The position numbers and the translations under genes are program-made. 64,000 bases of DNA from Dactylosporangium aurantiacum. GTDB lineage: Bacteria; Actinomycetota; Actinomycetes; Mycobacteriales; Micromonosporaceae. The notes under the pieces are model-generated. The model did not search any database. It was given only the letters and a program-made list of their open reading frames with translations, and had not been told where the DNA came from. The stretch covers positions 62,001 to 126,000 of the forward strand of contig NZ_JNYJ01000043.1 in assembly GCF_000716715.1 (NCBI RefSeq), read 5' to 3'. Positions 35,253 to 43,363 of the stretch are shown in pieces (position 1 is the first letter of the stretch; each line of letters opens with the position of its first letter).

Positions 35253-36422
35253 TCAGCTCGCGCGGATCCGCACGGTGACCTGGTTGTTGCCCGGCTTCGG
35301 ATCCTCGATCCAGTGCGTGTCCTTCAGCCCAACCGCCTCCAGGATCGCCTCGAAGGTCCCGCCGGTGAAGTCCGCGGCCACGGTGACGGTGACCGTCTCG
35401 CTGACCTGCTGGCCGGCGGCGAGCGGGGCATGCGGGGCGTCGTAGCTGCCGAACGCCCAGAGGTCGAACGCGCGAGGCTCGGCCGCGCACGCGAACGAAC
35501 AGTTGACCAGGCTGACGCGGAAGCGGCCGGACGGGTTCGGGCCGTCGTTGTGCACCGTGAACTTCACCGTGCCGGAGCGCCGGCCGTCCACGACCGGGCC
35601 GAGGACCACCTCGGTGGCGGTCAGCCGCAGGTCCGTCACCCGGCCCGGGTCGCCGAACACGGCCGGCCCGGCCAGCTGCCGGAACTTCGTGCCGTCCCAG
35701 CCGTACTCGCGCTGCTGGTGCCGCTCGTCGTCGGCTGACGCGCCGCAGCAGGCAATGAAGTCGGTGACGTCGGCGACGATGCCGCCGCCGTTGCGGACAC
35801 TGATGTCGCGGATCTTGGCCGTCCCGCTCACCGGGACGACGGCACCGAGGACGACGATGTTGCCGGTCGCGTCCCGGTCGAAGGCCACGACCTGGCTCGC
35901 CGGCGTCTCGCCCGGCTGGCACAGGACCAGCGCGGCCGTCTCGAGCGCCGCGTCGCCGTCGAGGTCGGTGTGCACGACCTTGCCGACCCACGGCTTGCCG
36001 AGCCCCGGCCTCGCCGTCGCGAGCCGGACCTGCGTGGTCGGGCACCAGTCTCCGCCGAACGACGGGACGGTGACCTTGACCGCGCCGATCTGGGCGGCGG
36101 TGAGCCTGCCGTCCGGTGGCGGAGTGGACGGCGAGGTCGACGGCGAGGTCGACGGTGACGCCGGCTCCGGCGCCGGGACCGTCGTCACCGTGACGCCCGG
36201 GACCGGCGGTGGGTTGTTGCCGTGCGGGTCCGCCGCGAAGGCCGCGATCGGCGCGGCGATCAGCAACGCGCCCAGCACGCTCATCGTGGTGAGCCGCACC
36301 GTGCGGCGCCGCTTGACCGTGGCCCGCACCGCGGCCGCGCCGGGTGCGAACGTCGCGGTGCTTGCCTCGGCGTCGCGGAAGTCGTCCAGTGCCCCGTTGA
36401 TCAGGTCGTCGAACTCAGCCAT
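35253..36422 (-). CDS. Single-pass membrane protein, putative anti-sigma partner
   Basis: 389 residues. The N-terminal cytoplasmic part (MAEFDDLINGALDDFRDAEAS, about 40 residues) is short and acidic; one membrane helix follows (LTTMSVLGALLIAAPIAAFA), a Ser/Pro/Thr stalk, then a large extracytoplasmic region. That region contains a VCBS-like segment (VVHTDLDGDAALETAALVLCQ), a CC pair in FIACCGAS, and a C-terminal CARDB-like beta domain (TVKFTVHNDGPNPSG). ATG 36422 overlaps the sigma-factor gene by eight bases, indicating coupling. No zinc-binding anti-sigma motif is seen, so the anti-sigma role rests on gene context. Confidence 0.78.
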   Translation of the reverse strand: MAEFDDLINGALDDFRDAEASTATFAPGAAAVRATVKRRRTVRLTTMSVLGALLIAAPIAAFAADPHGNNPPPVPGVTVTTVPAPEPASPSTSPSTSPSTPPPDGRLTAAQIGAVKVTVPSFGGDWCPTTQVRLATARPGLGKPWVGKVVHTDLDGDAALETAALVLCQPGETPASQVVAFDRDATGNIVVLGAVVPVSGTAKIRDISVRNGGGIVADVTDFIACCGASADDERHQQREYGWDGTKFRQLAGPAVFGDPGRVTDLRLTATEVVLGPVVDGRRSGTVKFTVHNDGPNPSGRFRVSLVNCSFACAAEPRAFDLWAFGSYDAPHAPLAAGQQVSETVTVTVAADFTGGTFEAILEAVGLKDTHWIEDPKPGNNQVTVRIRAS

Positions 36423-36948
36423 TGCTCCTGCCTCCCTTGCGCTCCGCCAGCTGCTCGCCGAGGGCCGCCCGGCCCCGGCTCAGCCAGCTCTTGACCGTTC
36501 CTTCCGCGACGTCCTCCTGCGCCGCGATCTCGGCGACGGACAGCTCGCCGATGTAGTGCATGACCACCGCCTTGCGCAGCTGCACCGGGATCTTCGCCAG
36601 CGCCGCGACCAGAGCCATCCGGTCCGGCGAGGGCCCTTCGGCGTGCTCCTCGCGCTGGTGGTGCAGGAAGTTCAGCGCGGTCCGGCGGCGGCGGAAGCGG
36701 CTCGTCGCCACATTCCACGCGACCCGCCTGACCCAGGACATCGGGTCCTCGTACGTGCTGATCGTCTTCCACTTGCTGAACGCCCGGCAGAACGCCTCCT
36801 GCACGACGTCCTGCGCCTCGGCGCGGTCGCCGAGATACGCGAAGAGCTGCGACCGCAGCATCGGGAACGCCGCGGCGTAGAACTCGTCGAAGTCGCGTTG
36901 CACATCGACGCGAGGCAACGCATCACCGCGTGTCATCGTCTGGTTCAC
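36415..36948 (-). CDS. SigE-family RNA polymerase sigma-70 factor (ECF)
   Basis: 177 residues. Region 2 (FDEFYAAAFPMLRSQLFAYLGDRAEAQDVVQEAFCRAF, then DPMSWVRRVAWNVATSRFRRRR) and region 4 (LSVAEIAAQEDVAEGTVKSWLSRGRAALGEQL) are complete, with no region 3, as in ECF factors. GTG 36948 is chosen because AGGAAGGA lies five bases upstream; the ATG at 36936 would be 17 bases away. It is the first gene of a two-gene operon with the membrane protein. Likely controls a small envelope regulon; the inverted repeat at 37037-37058 may be its regulatory element. Confidence 0.93.
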   Translation of the reverse strand: MNQTMTRGDALPRVDVQRDFDEFYAAAFPMLRSQLFAYLGDRAEAQDVVQEAFCRAFSKWKTISTYEDPMSWVRRVAWNVATSRFRRRRTALNFLHHQREEHAEGPSPDRMALVAALAKIPVQLRKAVVMHYIGELSVAEIAAQEDVAEGTVKSWLSRGRAALGEQLAERKGGRSNG

Positions 36949-37036
36949 ACTGTCCTTCCTCCCCTGTGTGCCGCCCCATGTCGGGCGGGCACCATCGACA
37001 CGCCCGAACCCCCGTGCCGGTTGCGAAGATCTTTTA

Positions 37037-37058
37037 CCGACCTTTTTCGCGAGGTCGG
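37037..37058. promoter_or_regulatory. Inverted repeat upstream of the sigma-factor gene
   Basis: CCGACC (37037-37042) and GGTCGG (37053-37058) separated by ten bases including a T5 run, next to an AAGATCTT palindrome, about 90 bases ahead of the sigma-factor start. Could be a terminator-like hairpin or part of an autoregulated promoter. Confidence 0.35.
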
Positions 37059-37690
37059 AAACGGGGCGCCGACCCGGCGGTCGTGGAGCCGCCGCGACGG
37101 CCCGGAGAGTCACCCGGCCGGCAGGTCAGCCACGTCATCGACGTGGTACGTCGCCGGCTCCCCCACGCGGCACGCGACACCATCGGCGGTGAAGCGTCGC
37201 GGGCCGCGCGGGCTGAAGGTCGGGCTGCCCGCCGACCACGCGGCGGGCCTGCCGGCGGTGCGGCTCAGCGCCGCCAACGCGGTGCGGCGGATGGGCGTGG
37301 TCAAGGCCACCCGCAACCTGGTCGCGCCAGTTCGAGCGTCCACCCGCTCAGCCGACGTCCTGCGGCCCAGGTGGTGGCCGACACCGTCGCCTTCCTGCGG
37401 GCCTGCGCTGAGCGACTCGCCACCACCGTCCGACCGACCGATTCACTCGACTTCCTCGACGACGAGAACGGTGCCGCTCCCGACGTCGAGGTTGATCTAG
37501 TGGACGAATCTTGACCGACGCCAACCGCCGATGCTGGAGCTGGCACAGGCGCCACACGGTGGTGCTACGTGGTACCTCTACGAGGCATCGCCCACCTCAG
37601 CAAAGTGTCAGATAGGGTCACCGCCCTCAGCGGGACCAGCCGAGGACAACAAGCCCAACCCGCAATGGGGTTGAGGGGGTGGGGGTGGTG
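37059..37690. other. 632-bp region without a convincing gene, possible decayed ORF
   Basis: A plus-strand frame ends at 37514 with a plausible protein tail (VVADTVAFLRACAERLATTV, then LDFLDDENGAAP), but upstream that frame turns into Arg/Gly-rich sequence with no good start. Another plus frame has LKVGLPADHAAGLPAVRLSA. Together they could be one frameshifted gene of unknown family. Nothing else was recognised. Confidence 0.35.
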
Positions 37691-37835
37691 CGACGAGAGC
37701 ACCCCGAGACGGGGGGTGTGGGTGGAGCGAAGCTCCCCCACCGGGGAGCACGGCGAAGCCGTGCGCGGGGAATCCCACCGACCCGTGGCGAGCCGAACCG
37801 AAGGTCCGGCGAACAGGGTCCACCCAGGTCGGTGG
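37691..37835. repeat. Hairpin-rich direct repeat, copy 1
   Basis: About 145 bp, repeated at 37915-38066. It contains successive perfect hairpins closed by GAA triloops, for example GGAGC-GAA-GCTCC and GCACGGC-GAA-GCCGTGC, then a third (GAACC-GAA-GGTCC). Not coding on either strand. Organisation suggests a structured repeat or small RNA rather than a gene. Confidence 0.8.
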
Positions 37836-37914
37836 AGCGCGCGATGCACGACGCGAACCGGTCGGTCCAAGTCGAGGGGCAACCGCTCACCACCGACACG
37901 CCCAGCACCCGACG

Positions 37915-38066
37915 CGACAAGAGCACCCCGAGACGGTCTTGAGGGGGTGTGGGTGGAGCGGGGCTCCCCCACCGGGGAGCACGGCGAAGCCGTGCGCGGG
38001 GAATCCCACCGACCCGTGGCGAGCCGGACCGAAGGTCCGGCGAGCAGGGTCCACCCAGGTCGGTGG
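37915..38066. repeat. Hairpin-rich direct repeat, copy 2, ending at a tRNA gene
   Basis: Nearly identical to copy 1, with GCACGGC-GAA-GCCGTGC and GGACC-GAA-GGTCC. The third hairpin is perfect here but mismatched in copy 1 (GAACC). Copy 2 ends with the last three bases of the downstream tRNA, so the repeat boundary coincides with the tRNA 3' end. Confidence 0.8.
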
Positions 38067-38137
38067 GGCGGGCGGGACTCGAACCCGCGACCGAGGGATT
38101 ATGAGTCCCCTGCTCTAACCCGCTGAGCTACCGCCCC
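38064..38137 (-). tRNA. tRNA with CAT anticodon (Ile2 or Met)
   Basis: 74-base cloverleaf: acceptor GGGGCGG/CCGCCCC, D-arm TAGCTCAGCGGGTTAGAGCA, anticodon stem GGGGA with loop CTCATAA (anticodon CAT), T-arm GCGGG-TTCGAGT-CCCGC. CCA is not encoded. The anticodon stem-loop and following GGTCGC resemble tRNA-Ile2, whose C34 is converted to lysidine, more than elongator tRNA-Met; this is a judgement by eye. Confidence 0.9.
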
Positions 38138-38199
38138 GAGCGTCGCAAGCTTACCGACCTGCGCAACCGGGACGCCGCCCGGAAAGGGGTCCGGGCGCT

Positions 38200-38221
38200 A
38201 AAATGGCCCCGGTAAGGGGCC
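38200..38221 (-). terminator. Terminator between the two tRNA genes
   Basis: GGCCCC-5 bases-GGGGCC followed by ATTTT on the minus strand, eight bases after the tRNA-Asn 3' end. Confidence 0.65.
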
Positions 38222-38229
38222 GTTTGGAG

Positions 38230-38302
38230 CTCCCGCGATAGGACTCGAACCTATAACCTGCCGGTTAACAGCCGGCTGCTCTGCCAATTGAGCTACGCGG
38301 GA
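38230..38302 (-). tRNA. tRNA-Asn (anticodon GTT)
   Basis: 73-base cloverleaf: acceptor TCCCGCG/CGCGGGA, D-arm TAGCTCAATTGGCAGAGCA, anticodon stem CCGGC/GCCGG with loop TGTTAAC (anticodon GTT), T-arm ATAGG-TTCGAGT-CCTAT. CCA not encoded. Confidence 0.95.
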
Positions 38303-38545
38303 TTGCAGCACCCCCCGGGCGAACCCGGTGAATCAGGGCGACCGGGAAAGAGTACAGCACACCCCCGGGTGGCGCGCCAGCGGGTTGTGCCCGGCGCGGC
38401 GCGCGGCCATCCCATCGTGTGCCAGATCTCGGCAAACGGGGACGCGATCGATGTGTCGGAACGAGGATGGACGGGTAACCCACAGGACAGGACGGCGCTA
38501 AGACGCAACGATGACCGGGCGCCGCTCAGAAGGAGGTTCGTCGCT

Positions 38546-38899
38546 ATGCGCGGCAAGCTACTGTTCCTCGGCGGCCTGGCCGCGGGCTTCGTGCTCGGCG
38601 CCCGGGCTGGTCGGGAGAAGTACGAAGAGCTCAAGGCGACTGCTCTGAAGATCAAGGAGAGCCCGACGGTGCAGGAAGCCGCCGGGGTCGTCCAGGAGCA
38701 GGCGACGCGGCTCTACAGCGAGGGTAAGACCAAGGTGACCGACAAGCTGGCCAACAGCCGGTTCGCTGAGAGCGATCTCGGCCAGCGGCTGATGGGGTCG
38801 TCGGAGACCACCACCACCACGCCCGCGATCGAGCGGGACATGCTGGCGACGACCGGGTCGTCGTCGAAGACGACGCCCAGCGGAGGCACCAGCTTCTGA
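38546..38899 (+). CDS. YtxH-like small membrane protein
   Basis: 117 residues. One N-terminal membrane helix (LLFLGGLAAGFVLGARAGREKYEEL, with the glycine-rich pattern and RAGREKYEE end typical of YtxH-like proteins), a charged helical region, and a Thr/Ser-rich tail. AAGGAGG lies ten bases before ATG 38546. Function unknown; homologues are general envelope-stress-associated proteins. Ends at a strong terminator shared with the convergent gene at 38969. Confidence 0.88.
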   Translation: MRGKLLFLGGLAAGFVLGARAGREKYEELKATALKIKESPTVQEAAGVVQEQATRLYSEGKTKVTDKLANSRFAESDLGQRLMGSSETTTTTPAIERDMLATTGSSSKTTPSGGTSF

Positions 38900-38919
38900 C
38901 GGCGCCTGAAAACACCGTT

Positions 38920-38953
38920 GAAAGGCCGGCCCGGGACACCGGGCCGGCCTTTC
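38920..38953. terminator. Bidirectional terminator
   Basis: Perfect 15-bp stem (GAAAGGCCGGCCCGG and complement) with a 4-base loop; the AAA/TTT ends give a short U-tract in each direction. Lies between two convergent genes. Confidence 0.9.
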
Positions 38954-38968
38954 AGCGTTCAAAAGATC

Positions 38969-39976
38969 TCAGGACGACGAGGAGAACGCGGCGTCGAAGG
39001 CGGCCGCCGGCGCGTCGAACGCCAGCCGCCGCACGAACGCCAGCGCCTCGGGGGCGCCGACGAGGCGGTCCATGCCGGCGTCCTCCCACTCGATGGAGAT
39101 CGGTCCGTTGTACCCGATCGCGTTGAGCGCCCGGAAGCAGTCCTCCCACGGCACGTCGCCGTGGCCGGTGGAGACGAAGTCCCAGCCGCGGCGCATGTCG
39201 GCCCACGGCAGGTGGGAGGCGAGCCGGCCGCGGCGGCCGTCGCCGGTGCGGACCTTCGCGTCCTTGCAGTCGACGTGGTAGATGCGGTCGGCGAAGTCGA
39301 AGATGAAGTTCACCGGGTCGAGCTCCTGCCACACGAAGTGCGACGGGTCCCAGTTGAGGCCGAACGCGGGCCGGTTGCCGATCGCCTCGAGGGTGCGCTT
39401 GGTGGTCCAGTAGTCGTACGCGATCTCGCTGGGGTGCACCTCGTGCGCGAAGCGGACGCCGACCTCGTCGAAGACGTCGAGGATCGGGTTCCACCGGTCG
39501 GCGAAGTCCTGGTAGCCGTCCTCGATCATCTGCGGCGGTACCGGCGGGAACATGGCCAGCGTGTGCCAGATGGACGAGCCGGTGAAGCCGATGACGGTGT
39601 CGACGCCGAGCTTGCGGGCGGCCCGCGCGGTGTCCTTGATCTCGTCGGCGGCCCGCTGGCGGACGCCCTCGGGTGCGCCGTCGCCCCAGATGCGGGCGGG
39701 CAGGATGCCCTGGTGGCGCTGGTCGATCGGGTGGTCGCAGACGGCCTGGCCGACGAGGTGGTTGGAGATCGCGAAGACCTTCAGGTTGTGCTTGGCCAGG
39801 GTCTCCAGCTTCCGGTCCACGTAGGAGTCGTCGGAGACTGCCTTGTCGACCTCGAAGTGGTCGCCCCAGCAGGCGATCTCGAGGCCGTCGTAGCCCCATT
39901 CCGATGCCAGGCGGCAGACCTCCTCGAACGGCAGGTCGGCCCACTGGCCGGTGAAGAGCGTGATTGGACGCGCCAT
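38969..39976 (-). CDS. Sugar phosphate isomerase/epimerase (xylose-isomerase-like TIM barrel)
   Basis: 335 residues, AP-endonuclease-2 superfamily TIM barrel. Metal-site residues are visible: [32 protein letters not shown] and a terminal Glu in [19 protein letters not shown] site precedes ATG 39976. It is the last gene of the minus-strand sugar locus, after the ThuA-CBM6 gene, though separated by 380 bp and two hairpins, so it may have its own promoter. Such enzymes often accompany Gfo/Idh/MocA oxidoreductases in inositol or keto-sugar catabolism. Substrate unknown. Confidence 0.9.
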   Translation of the reverse strand: MARPITLFTGQWADLPFEEVCRLASEWGYDGLEIACWGDHFEVDKAVSDDSYVDRKLETLAKHNLKVFAISNHLVGQAVCDHPIDQRHQGILPARIWGDGAPEGVRQRAADEIKDTARAARKLGVDTVIGFTGSSIWHTLAMFPPVPPQMIEDGYQDFADRWNPILDVFDEVGVRFAHEVHPSEIAYDYWTTKRTLEAIGNRPAFGLNWDPSHFVWQELDPVNFIFDFADRIYHVDCKDAKVRTGDGRRGRLASHLPWADMRRGWDFVSTGHGDVPWEDCFRALNAIGYNGPISIEWEDAGMDRLVGAPEALAFVRRLAFDAPAAAFDAAFSSSS

Positions 39977-40069
39977 GCTGTTCCTCCGGTGCTACGGCGG
40001 TGATTGAGCACTGTGGGTTCAGGCGCGAGGGAGACCTGCGAACAAGACCGACGGCACGAGGACACGAAA

Positions 40070-40101
40070 AACGGCGCGGGTGGGTTGCGCCTCCCACCCG
40101 C
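40070..40101 (-). terminator. Rho-independent terminator (minus strand)
   Basis: GCGGGTGGG and CCCACCCGC arms with an 8-base loop, followed on the minus strand by G-C pairs and a TTTTT tract. It lies between the ThuA-CBM6 gene and the isomerase gene. Confidence 0.75.
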
Positions 40102-40310
40102 ACCTGTCCAAGGGCCGATCAGGTGCTGAGCCCATTTTAGGAACGAGCCTCAGCCGGTACAAGCCGCAAAAAGCAGGCGACCCGTCCGCCCGGATCGCAC
40201 CCGCTCGGTCACGGGGGGAGTCGGCGTCACCACCCGGGACGTTGTGCAGGTGCTGTGGTGCTTCCGAGCGGACGGGGCCCGGACGGCGGGGCCGGTCGGC
40301 GTCGCGACCC

Positions 40311-40340
40311 CGCCACCCGTCTGTCCAGCCGCGGGTGGCG
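40311..40340 (-). terminator. Hairpin just after the ThuA-CBM6 stop
   Basis: CGCCACCCG and CGGGTGGCG arms with a 12-base loop, starting 16 bases beyond the stop on the minus strand. Confidence 0.6.
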
Positions 40341-40356
40341 TTCCCGCGGCTGCGGT

Positions 40357-41907
40357 TCAGGTGTTGTACAGCGTGAACTCGTCGACGTCGAAGAGGGATC
40401 CGCTGCCACCGCGGAACACCAGGTACAGCGTGGTCGAGGCGTTCGTCGTCAGCGGCACCGACGCCGTGCGGAACGTGTCCCAGCTGCCGGTGTTGGCGAC
40501 CGCGAGGCTGCCGAGCAGCGCGCCGGTGGCCGAGCCGGCCCGGAACTCGATGGTGCCGCCGGCACCGGCCGAGGACCACTTGACCCGCACCCCGGCGGCG
40601 GTGCCGAGGGTCAGGCCCGAGTAGGCGGCCCAGTCGTTGTTGTCGATGTACCCGGCGGTCTGGCCGCCGGTGGCGGTGCTGTGCGCGGCGACCTGCAGGC
40701 CGCTGGTGGACGACCACGCCTCACCCTGGCGGGTGGTGGCGGCGCGGGTCAGGGTGAGCTGGTCGAGGTCGAACAGTGAGGTGCCGGTGCCCTTGAACAC
40801 CAGGTACAGCGTGGTGCTGGTGCTGGTGGCCAGCGGGGTGAACCCGTCGCGGAAGGTGTCCCAGCTGCCGGTGCTGCTGACCGCGACGCTGCCGAGCAGG
40901 GTGCCGGTGGTGCTGCCGGCGCGCAGCTCGATGGTGCCGCCCGCGCCGGCGGAGGAGGTCCGGGCGACGGCGCCGGTGACGGTGGAGAGGTTCACGCCGG
41001 TGAACGAAATCCAGTCATTGTTGTCAATGTACCCGGCGGTCTTGCCGCCGACGGCCGTGGCGTGGTTCGCGACCTGGACGCCGCCGGTGGCCGACCACGC
41101 CTCGCCCTGGTAGACGCTGCCGGACGGGGCGACGGGGGCGGCGCAGTCGCCGTCGACGCGCTTGGCCGTGTACCGCAGCGCGCCCAGCAGCAGGTTGCGG
41201 AAGTTCGCGTCGGCGTAGCTCTCCTCGGTGTGGCCGAAGCCGGTGTAGAACGACCGGCCGCTGTCGATGGTCTTGCACCAGGTGATCGGGTGGTCGCCGC
41301 TCATCGAGCCACCCGAGTACGACGACTCGTTGAGCGAGGCCAGGACGTGTGCCGTGGCCCGCGGGTTGGTCTGGTAGTTGTACCACTCGTCGGTGCGGGT
41401 CCAGGTGGCGCCGAGGTGGGCCGTGGCCGGGTGGGTGCGGTCCTCGACGTTGACGACCGCCTGCTGGATCGCCGGGTGCGAGGCGAACCAGGCGCCGACG
41501 AGCGTGCCGTAGAACGGCCAGCCGTACTCGGTGTCGGCCGCCGCGTGCACGCCGACGAACCCGCCGCCGCCGCGGATGTAGGACTCGAAGGCGGTCTGCT
41601 GGGCGTCGTTGAGCACGTCGCCGGTCGTCGACATGAACACCACCGTCTGGTACTGGGCCAGGTTGGCGGTGGTGAACGCGGTGGCGTCCTCGGTGGCGGT
41701 GACGGTGAAGTTGTTGGCGGTGCCGAGCGACTGGACGGCGGCGATGCCGGTGGCGATCGACGAGTGGCGGAAACCGGCGGTCTTGGAGAAGACGAGGACC
41801 TTGTACGGGGCGTCGGCGGCGCTGGCGGGCGCCGGGGTGAGTGTCGCCGCGGCGAGCAGGCCCGCCGTAGCGGCGGCGAACCAGTTCCGGACTGAGCGTC
41901 TGGTCAT
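40357..41907 (-). CDS. Secreted ThuA-like protein with two C-terminal CBM6-like domains
   Basis: 516 residues. Signal peptide MTRRSVRNWFAAATAGLLAA... cleaved near ASA-AD. Residues about 33-260 are a ThuA-like (glutamine-amidotransferase-like) domain: YKVLVFSKTAGFRHSSI, VVFMSTTGDVLN, GGGFVGVHAAADTEYGWPFY, GRSFYTGFGHTEESY. Two CBM6-like modules of about 120 residues follow (QGEAWSATGGVQVANHATAVGG, and QGEAWSSTSGLQVAAHSTATGG), each ending in a FDLDQLTL-type strand; their DNA is still clearly similar, indicating internal duplication. GAAGGA precedes ATG 41907. It probably acts on, or binds, an extracellular polysaccharide and supplies the importer of this locus. Confidence 0.9.
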   Translation of the reverse strand: MTRRSVRNWFAAATAGLLAAATLTPAPASAADAPYKVLVFSKTAGFRHSSIATGIAAVQSLGTANNFTVTATEDATAFTTANLAQYQTVVFMSTTGDVLNDAQQTAFESYIRGGGGFVGVHAAADTEYGWPFYGTLVGAWFASHPAIQQAVVNVEDRTHPATAHLGATWTRTDEWYNYQTNPRATAHVLASLNESSYSGGSMSGDHPITWCKTIDSGRSFYTGFGHTEESYADANFRNLLLGALRYTAKRVDGDCAAPVAPSGSVYQGEAWSATGGVQVANHATAVGGKTAGYIDNNDWISFTGVNLSTVTGAVARTSSAGAGGTIELRAGSTTGTLLGSVAVSSTGSWDTFRDGFTPLATSTSTTLYLVFKGTGTSLFDLDQLTLTRAATTRQGEAWSSTSGLQVAAHSTATGGQTAGYIDNNDWAAYSGLTLGTAAGVRVKWSSAGAGGTIEFRAGSATGALLGSLAVANTGSWDTFRTASVPLTTNASTTLYLVFRGGSGSLFDVDEFTLYNT

Positions 41908-42025
41908 GACAGTTCCTTCACGATGGGCGTGAGCGCGCGCCGTCGCGCCGTCATGGTGGTGCTTCAGTTGTGCCCGTCCGCCGGCGCGGCACACATGTCG
42001 CGTGCCGCGCCGGCCTGACGGACCC

Positions 42026-42089
42026 TTCCTCGCCGGCCACCCCGGCCGCGGGGCGCAACCGCGGCCGGGCCCTCGCCGCCGGCGAGGAA
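42026..42089 (-). terminator. Nested double hairpin between xylA and the ThuA-CBM6 gene
   Basis: Outer 12-bp stem TTCCTCGCCGGC (42026-42037) with 42078-42089, enclosing an 11-bp stem CCCGGCCGCGG (42041-42051) with 42059-42069. It begins six bases after the xylA stop. Could terminate, attenuate or stabilise the upstream mRNA. Confidence 0.7.
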
Positions 42090-42095
42090 AAGCTG

Positions 42096-43274
42096 TTATC
42101 CCCTGATCCCGAGCAGGTGTTCCATGGCGAGCTGGTCGAGGCGCTCGAAGGCCATCCCGCGGGCGGCCACCGCGTCGACGTCGATCTCCTCGGCGCGCAG
42201 CGACGCCAGGGCCTCCCCCGGCATCAGCGTCGGCACCGACAGCTCGTCGACACGGGCCGCCGCGAGGGCCGCGGAGACCTCCGGATCGTCGCGGAACGCC
42301 CGGACCTTGTCCTTCAGGATCAGGTAGTTGCGCATGCACGCCGCGGCGGTGACCCACACCCCCGCGGCGTCCTCGGTACGTGGTGGCTTGTAGTCGAAGT
42401 GGCGGGGTCCCGCGTACGCCGTGGGGTAGCCGGAGCTGTTCTCCAGCACGTCGACGGTCCAGAACGCGCCGCGCAGGTTGCCCGCGCCGAAGCGCAGGTC
42501 CTGGTCGAAGCGCGGACCGTGCTGGCCGTTGAGGTCGACGTGGAACAGCTTGCCGTGCCACAGCGCCTGGGCGATGCCGTGGGCGAAGTTGAGCCCGGCC
42601 ATCTCCTCGTGCCCGACCTCCGGGTTGAGCCCCACCCGCGACGGCTCATCCAGGGTCGAGATCAGTGCGAGGGCGTGGCCGATCGTCGGCAGCAGGATGT
42701 CGCCGCGCGGCTCGTTGGGCTTGGGTTCGATGGCGAGGCGGATGTCGTACCCGCGCTCCCGGATGTACGCGCACAGGGCGTTGATCGCCTCGCGGTACCG
42801 GTCCAGCGCGGCCCGCATCTGCTTGCCGGCACCGGACTCGGCGCCCTCGCGGCCGCCCCACAGCACGTAGGTCGGCGCGCCGAGCTCGGCGGCCAGGTCG
42901 ATGTTGCGCAGCACCTTCTGCAGCGCGAAGCGGCGCACGGCGCGGTCGTTGGCGGTGAACGCGCCGTCCTTGAAGATCGGGTGGCCGAACAGGTTGGTGG
43001 TGGCCATCGACACCACCAGGCCGCTGGTGTCCAGGGCTTCCCGGAAGCGGCCGACCAGCTTGTCGCGGGCGGTCTCGTCGCTGCCGAACGGGATCAGGTC
43101 GTCGTCGTGGAAGCTCACCCCGTACGCCCCCAGCTCCGCCAGCCGATGCACGGACTCGACAGGGTCGAGCGCCGCGCGGGACGCCGAACCGAAGACGTCC
43201 TGGGCCTGCCAGCCCACGGTCCAGAGCCCGAAGGAGAACCGGTCGGCGGGAGTGGGGGCGTAGGGATCGTTCAT
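42096..43274 (-). CDS. xylA: Xylose isomerase
   Basis: 392 residues, the usual length of actinomycete enzymes. Catalytic and metal residues are all present: HDDDLIPFG (His and Asp of the proton shuttle), [20 protein letters not shown] (Glu and Lys), [11 protein letters not shown] (Glu and His), [17 protein letters not shown] (three Asp), and HFDYKP. Converts D-xylose to D-xylulose with Mg or Mn. No xylulokinase gene is in the window, which is unusual beside xylA. It lies in the minus-strand sugar locus downstream of a Gfo/Idh/MocA oxidoreductase; related enzymes can isomerise other aldoses. Confidence 0.95.
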   Translation of the reverse strand: MNDPYAPTPADRFSFGLWTVGWQAQDVFGSASRAALDPVESVHRLAELGAYGVSFHDDDLIPFGSDETARDKLVGRFREALDTSGLVVSMATTNLFGHPIFKDGAFTANDRAVRRFALQKVLRNIDLAAELGAPTYVLWGGREGAESGAGKQMRAALDRYREAINALCAYIRERGYDIRLAIEPKPNEPRGDILLPTIGHALALISTLDEPSRVGLNPEVGHEEMAGLNFAHGIAQALWHGKLFHVDLNGQHGPRFDQDLRFGAGNLRGAFWTVDVLENSSGYPTAYAGPRHFDYKPPRTEDAAGVWVTAAACMRNYLILKDKVRAFRDDPEVSAALAAARVDELSVPTLMPGEALASLRAEEIDVDAVAARGMAFERLDQLAMEHLLGIRG

Positions 43275-43327
43275 TCCGTCGCCTCCGCTGCGCTCCAGCG
43301 CCGGCCTGAACCAGCACTGAGCCCATG

Positions 43328-43363
43328 ATGAGCGAGTCCTCCGCTGCGCTGCGGCTCGCTCAT
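43328..43363 (-). terminator. Hairpin overlapping the stop codon of the oxidoreductase gene
   Basis: ATGAGCGAG (43328-43336) pairs with CTCGCTCAT (43355-43363), and the second arm includes the oxidoreductase stop (43360-43362). An internal GCAGCG stretch can extend pairing. May attenuate or protect the mRNA between the oxidoreductase and xylA. Confidence 0.55.

Noticed and set aside
37110..37343. 77-residue minus-strand ORF upstream of the hairpin repeats
   Set aside because: No ribosome binding site, no recognisable domain, and a competing plus-strand frame over the same DNA.
38064..38137. Firm call of elongator tRNA-Met for the CAT-anticodon tRNA
   Set aside because: The anticodon arm resembles Ile2; without identity-element scoring the call is left open.
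37691..38140. Attachment site of an integrated element at the tRNA
   Set aside because: A direct repeat touches the tRNA 3' end, but both copies are within 375 bp on one side and no integrase or excisionase is present.
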